Below are positions 60,140 through 64,000 of a stretch of DNA of 64,000 nt, in pieces. Position numbers and translations under genes: made by a program. Under the pieces are notes generated by a model that saw nothing but the letters and a program-made list of their open reading frames with translations, was not told where the DNA came from and searched no databases. Source of the stretch: Kingdonia uniflora (lineage: Eukaryota > Streptophyta > Magnoliopsida > Ranunculales > Circaeasteraceae); the NCBI GenBank assembly GCA_014058105.1, contig JACGCM010000510.1, forward strand, positions 868,001 to 932,000. The letters run 5' to 3'. Position 1 is the first letter of the stretch. Every line of letters begins with the position of its first letter.

Positions 60140-60192
60140 ATACATATATAAGACTTCTTCATCTTCATCTTCATCTTCATAACATATCAAAC
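60140..60192 (+). promoter_or_regulatory. core promoter and 5' UTR of the YUCCA gene
   Basis: TATATAAG at about 60144-60151 is followed by a CTTCAT repeat (four units) and the ATG at 60193. Only about 45 bp separate TATA from ATG, so the 5' UTR is very short. The E4 LTR ends about 400 bp upstream of the ATG. Confidence 0.7.
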
Positions 60193-62160
60193 ATGAAGGA
60201 AGCAATGGTAATTATAGTAGGTGCTGGTCCTTCTGGGCTAGCAACATCTGCATGTTTAAACAAGCTCTCAATCTCAAACATAGTTCTCGAAAGAGAAGAT
60301 TGTTCCGGTTCGTTGTGGAACAAGAAGTCTTACAATCGTCTTCACCTCCACTTACCAAAACAATTCTGTGAGCTTCCTTATATGTCATTTCCCAGTGACA
60401 CACCTACCTACGTTCCCCGTAAACAGTTCCTCCAATATTTGGATGAATATGTGTCGAAGTTTAAGGTCAACCCGTTATACAATCGAAGGGTCGAGTCTGC
60501 AATGATTAAGGAAGATGATAAGCAATGGTGTGTTAAAGTTAAGAACGCGAGCACGGATGAAACTGAAGAGTACTTTTCAAGGTTTCTTGTGGTAGCGACC
60601 GGAGAAACTAGTGACGTTTATATAGCTCCAGTCGATGGCCTAAGTAGTTTTAGAGGGGAGGTTATTCATTCCACCGAATACAAATCTGGGGAGATCTACA
60701 AAAGTCAGAATGTTTTAGTTGTTGGGAGTGGCAACTCTGGGATGGAAATCGCTCTCGACCTATCCAACTCCGGTGTCAAGACATCAATTGTTGTCCGTAG
60801 CCCGGTAATTGACCTAAAACTTTTTAGATTAGTTATGTTAATTCATATGGTTGGTCTGAAATGAATATTGCTTTGTATTTCATCAAAATGGTAGATCCCT
60901 AGAAGCCTTATCTTAGGGTGCAAGGATCATAACCTAACATGCATGGTTATTATTATTATTAGTGTTTTATTGGGTTGTTGGATCTTGTTGCAGGTACATA
61001 TTCTAAGCAGGGCGATGGTGTACGCAGGGCTTGTTTTGCTTAAGTACTTCTCGCTTAACGTTGTCGATGGATTTGTTGCGATGCTTAGCAAGTTGTTTTA
61101 TGGTGATATGGCTAAGTATGGAATAAATAGGCCTAAGGAAGGACCTTTCTTTATGAAAGTTAAGTACGGTAAATATCCGATTGTCGATGTTGGAACAACT
61201 CGAAAGATCAAGTCTGGAGAGATTCAGGTACTTACTAGAGTTAATTTTTTTCTTCTTCCTTGCAGGGGTGCACCGTTTTTTTGTTTATGTTTTGCGTGTC
61301 TTTTCATTAGCGAAAAAATATATAAATTGGTTTTCACATGCCAACCAACCAAACTTGGAAAAAATATAGAACTGGGTCATTGCGCATACAATATGTCGAG
61401 TTATGGGTTGACGTAACAAAAAAACAAAATACAAAATACAAAATACAAAATAACTAACGTAAGGAGTATTGTCACTATCTTAATGAAAGGGACTAATGCG
61501 TCCATTAGAGACAGTGTAGAATGGACATTGAGGAATTGTTAAATGCCCTGTTGGAAATCATGTTTACTATATTATTGCCATTGTTTAAAATAAAATTAAA
61601 ACCAACGAGAGGGGACCATACCTCAAGAAGCTGAGGTTGGCGGGGTTCTCACATGCCTACAGGATTAGTCGGGAATATTTTGGATATAGGGTACATATAT
61701 ATTTTTGACGGTATTTTCTGCTACAAATATTATTGTCATCTGTTTAGATATTGAGTTTACAAATTTGTTGGCGTGAAAAGGTCTTGCCATCCATAACAAG
61801 CATAAGGGGTGAGGAGATAGAGTTTTCAAATGGGAAATCGCTTCCGTTTGACGTTATAATCTTTGCAACTGGATTTAAGAGATCAACAAGCATGTGGCTC
61901 AAGGTAAATTTCTTCTTTTGTTTATTTCCATAGGAGACTTCATTTTTTTTATTTTATTTGCTAGAAGAGATTCATAAAATTTAAATGTACAGGGAGATGA
62001 GTACCTTCTCAACGAAGACGGAATGCCTAAACCGACTAGTTTTCCCAACCATTGGAAGGGTCAAAATGGGCTCTATTGTGTGGGATTGGCAAGAAAGGGG
62101 TTGTATGGAGCTGCAGCGGATGCAAGGAATATAGCCAGTGATATCAAAACACTTTTATGA
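60193..62160 (+). CDS. YUC11: YUCCA-family flavin monooxygenase (indole-3-pyruvate monooxygenase type)
   Basis: Four exons: 60193-60804, 60994-61227, 61781-61903, 61993-62160 (TGA); 378 residues. ATG at 60193 gives the usual short N-terminus of the YUC10/11 group. Visible motifs: FAD-binding GAGPSG (residues 10-15), FMO signature F-x-G-x(3)-H-x(3)-Y (153-163), ATG loop (135-137), NADPH-binding GSGNSG (178-183) and FATGF in exon 3. YUCCA enzymes convert indole-3-pyruvate to indole-3-acetic acid (auxin) in the cytosol or ER. All splice sites are GT/AG and phase 0, and no stop interrupts the frame, so the gene looks functional. YUC10 versus YUC11 is not decided; the symbol is tentative. Confidence 0.85.
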
Positions 62161-63059
62161 TTATCAATATCATATTTGTGAAGAGATGTAAACTGTATTA
62201 TTTCAATGTTCACAATTTGGTTTAGTTATCAGTTGGAAGTTAATATTTGAGCAAGCTTTGAGTTCTTTGGAAATTTGAGCAATGGAAATCTTTTAGCGTT
62301 AAGCTTCCAATTTGTAGAACGGTCATCCTTTTATTGCGAAAAATGTTATTATGCAGTTTTTAGAACATCTTAGTCTACCAGTTACCCTCTTATTTCAACT
62401 CGTATCATCAACCAAGATGAGCATTGTAGCAGCCTTCTTGATCTTGTCGACCTTAGACTTACTTAGGTCGACCCAGACCTAGAAGCCTGCCACTAGAAGA
62501 CAAAAGAGTACGGCACAATGATCGACCTTGACGGTCATCACTAAAAGACAAGACATAACTTCATAGTCAACATTGACCTTGACCAGATCAAGTTTGGGAT
62601 GTGAGCGTCACACCTGCCAAAAGACAACTGTAAAGTAAAGTCAGATAGTAGAAAACAATTAGACAAATGATATTAACCCCCTGCGTCTTAACGGGTGCTT
62701 TCTCTTATCATACTACATTAAAATCCTCTACTGAGGATGTAGAATACCCTCTATTTATTCATATGACTCCACGTAATTGTTGTCTCTTATTATTACAAGT
62801 ATATTTCTACAAAAGAGTCGTTTACAGCATAAGTAAAATTCGTGATAGTGGTGAAATGGGAGACTGGACAAAGAGTAGTACGGAAAGGCACAGTTGGATC
62901 CAAAACGTTATCATAGATAATATAGCAATATCTTGCCAGGTTAACGAACTCATGAAACATAGATTCCACGGTTTAGGCATATTCAAAAATCTGGGAACAA
63001 TTAGACTATAATTGCTACCTGATTGCTAATGAAGGAAGCAACTGAGCTGAGAATTTAAC
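62161..63059. other. 3' flank of the YUCCA gene, no clear gene
   Basis: T/A-rich 3' UTR, then unassigned sequence. A 114-codon ORF at 62667-63011 has no recognisable family. Confidence 0.4.
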
Positions 63060-63750
63060 TTATGAACTCATACCACTTTCTGAAAGAACTGTATCTCCAT
63101 AGCAACAACATGAGTGACAAAAATGTACCAATAAAGAAATTGAACTCCAATTTACCATGAATTTAGCAATTAAGATGCACCCTACATCCCTGTCAGATGG
63201 GATCAATGTATGGGAAAATGATTGCTCAAAGGATCGTTGTGGCATCGATCCAACAAAGAAGAAATACACACTTACCTCTCTCCTCACGAATTCCTCAGTC
63301 CACCTTTCTATCTCTAGATTCTTTTGGTCCAAATTTATATTTATAAAGATTCTCTTAGTAAAATAAAATTTTCCCCAGATTTTCACAATCAAAATTTACA
63401 GTAATCCGGGTTTTCTTGGTTCATTTTTTTCCCTGGATTCTCTGCATATTGTATGTTTTGGACATATCATCAACATACATACAATTAGCCTAGCTTACTT
63501 GATTCCAAATGGGACTCAAAATATGGAAAATAGCACAACTTTGGTGCATTTTGAAGTCTTTGAAGATAGTTGAGAATCACATCTGACTTGGACTTCAACC
63601 CAATCTACTTGTTCTGATAGAACCCAATTTCCATAGCAACGACCTGAGTAAAACATAAAAATACGAACTCAGAAGTCAGAACCGCATCCTTGATATACCT
63701 TCAAAAGAGAGATTACGATGCACTTCTCTCTGTCAGATGGGGTTCATATC
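63060..63750 (-). pseudogene. two related exon-like fragments of an unidentified gene
   Basis: On the - strand, TTTTACTCAG near 63635 is followed by VVAMEIGFYQNK and a stop. A related piece near 63070-63110 reads VVAMEIQFFQKV. The segment near 63310-63265 reads NLEIERWTEEFVRRE and ends at GTAAGTG, a good donor. In the left copy the acceptor CAG/G has become CATG. The two copies also share CTGTCAGATGGG in their other part. They may be remnants of a tandemly duplicated gene. Family not recognised. Confidence 0.3.
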
Positions 63751-63783
63751 ATACTCTCTCTGTTAGATGGAACTCATATCATA
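63721..63783. repeat. 31-bp tandem duplication
   Basis: CTCTCTGTCAGATGGGGTTC and CTCTCTGTTAGATGGAACTC, each followed by ATATCATACT, stand in tandem. Confidence 0.75.
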
Positions 63784-64000
63784 CTTAGGAAACTGTTTTT
63801 GTTGTTCTGTCAGCCTTACACTTTTTTCTGAGGAGTCAGCCTTATACTTACATGCTTATAGCAATTCACATAGCATCATCAGCCAATCTACAATACACTG
63901 GAACTCCCTTGTCTACGATCTTTTGCACCAACAACATCTAGGGTTCCTCAAAAATGTGATATCTCACCCCTTGTAAATCCATAACCTTCCTCCTCTTACT

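Noticed and set aside
62667..63011. 114-codon ORF as a new gene
   Set aside because: No start context, no domain, no splice or promoter support; chance length in AT-rich DNA.

Overview
The window is nuclear DNA of a flowering plant, most likely a eudicot. Two interrupted plant genes show this: an intron-containing PDS5C-like cohesin cofactor at the left edge (positions 1-7263, + strand, 5' end outside the window) and a complete four-exon YUCCA10/11-like flavin monooxygenase at 60193-62160 (+). I cannot name the species.

Nearly everything between the two genes, and much of one PDS5C intron, is transposable-element DNA. I dated and bounded the elements by target-site duplications (TSDs). (a) A non-autonomous LTR retrotransposon lies antisense in the PDS5C intron (2072-5283, TSD AATAT) and carries a GC-rich island. 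(b) A tRNA-type SINE lies at 8428-8682, with an 18-bp TSD. (c) A PIF/Harbinger DNA transposon (9056-39198, TSD TTA) was split inside its transposase gene by a Gypsy element E1 (11920-38369, - strand, TSD ATCGT). E1 was itself split inside its second RNase H by Gypsy element E2 (17514-33480, + strand). E2 received a third, deleted Gypsy element E3 (28959-32132, - strand, TSD TATAT). This nest is four elements deep. (d) A Copia-type solo LTR lies at 40252-40862 (TSD ACCCC). (e) A Gypsy composite E4 (40977-59790, + strand) contains the 5' LTR of an inner element E4' (42563-43173), a solo LTR of the E1 family (44562-45270), and a 4.6-kb LTR-like insertion (50515-55130, TSD CAAAT).

E1, E2 and E4/E4' look like the Tat-type Ty3/gypsy lineage. 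They have TTTGGC-type primer binding sites, gag-protease-RT-RNase H-second RNase H-integrase order, and extra antisense genes between integrase and the 3' LTR. All are dead: they carry many stops and frameshifts and several altered catalytic residues.

Two signals stand out. First, three separate Tat-like elements share the same antisense layout near the 3' LTR. A TATA box and a short ORF (a basic start such as MVKTRS or MVRTRS where it can be read, a Cys-containing end in some copies) come first. A second TATA box, an untranslated first exon, an intron and a coiled-coil ORF follow. Second, arrays of TTCGAA-centred palindromes sit just upstream of the TATA box in LTRs of four unrelated families (intron element, Copia solo LTR, E3, and the 4.6-kb LTR), which suggests a shared promoter module.

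The right edge (62161-64000) has no complete gene. It holds two related, diverged exon-like pieces on the - strand that may be remnants of an unidentified gene.
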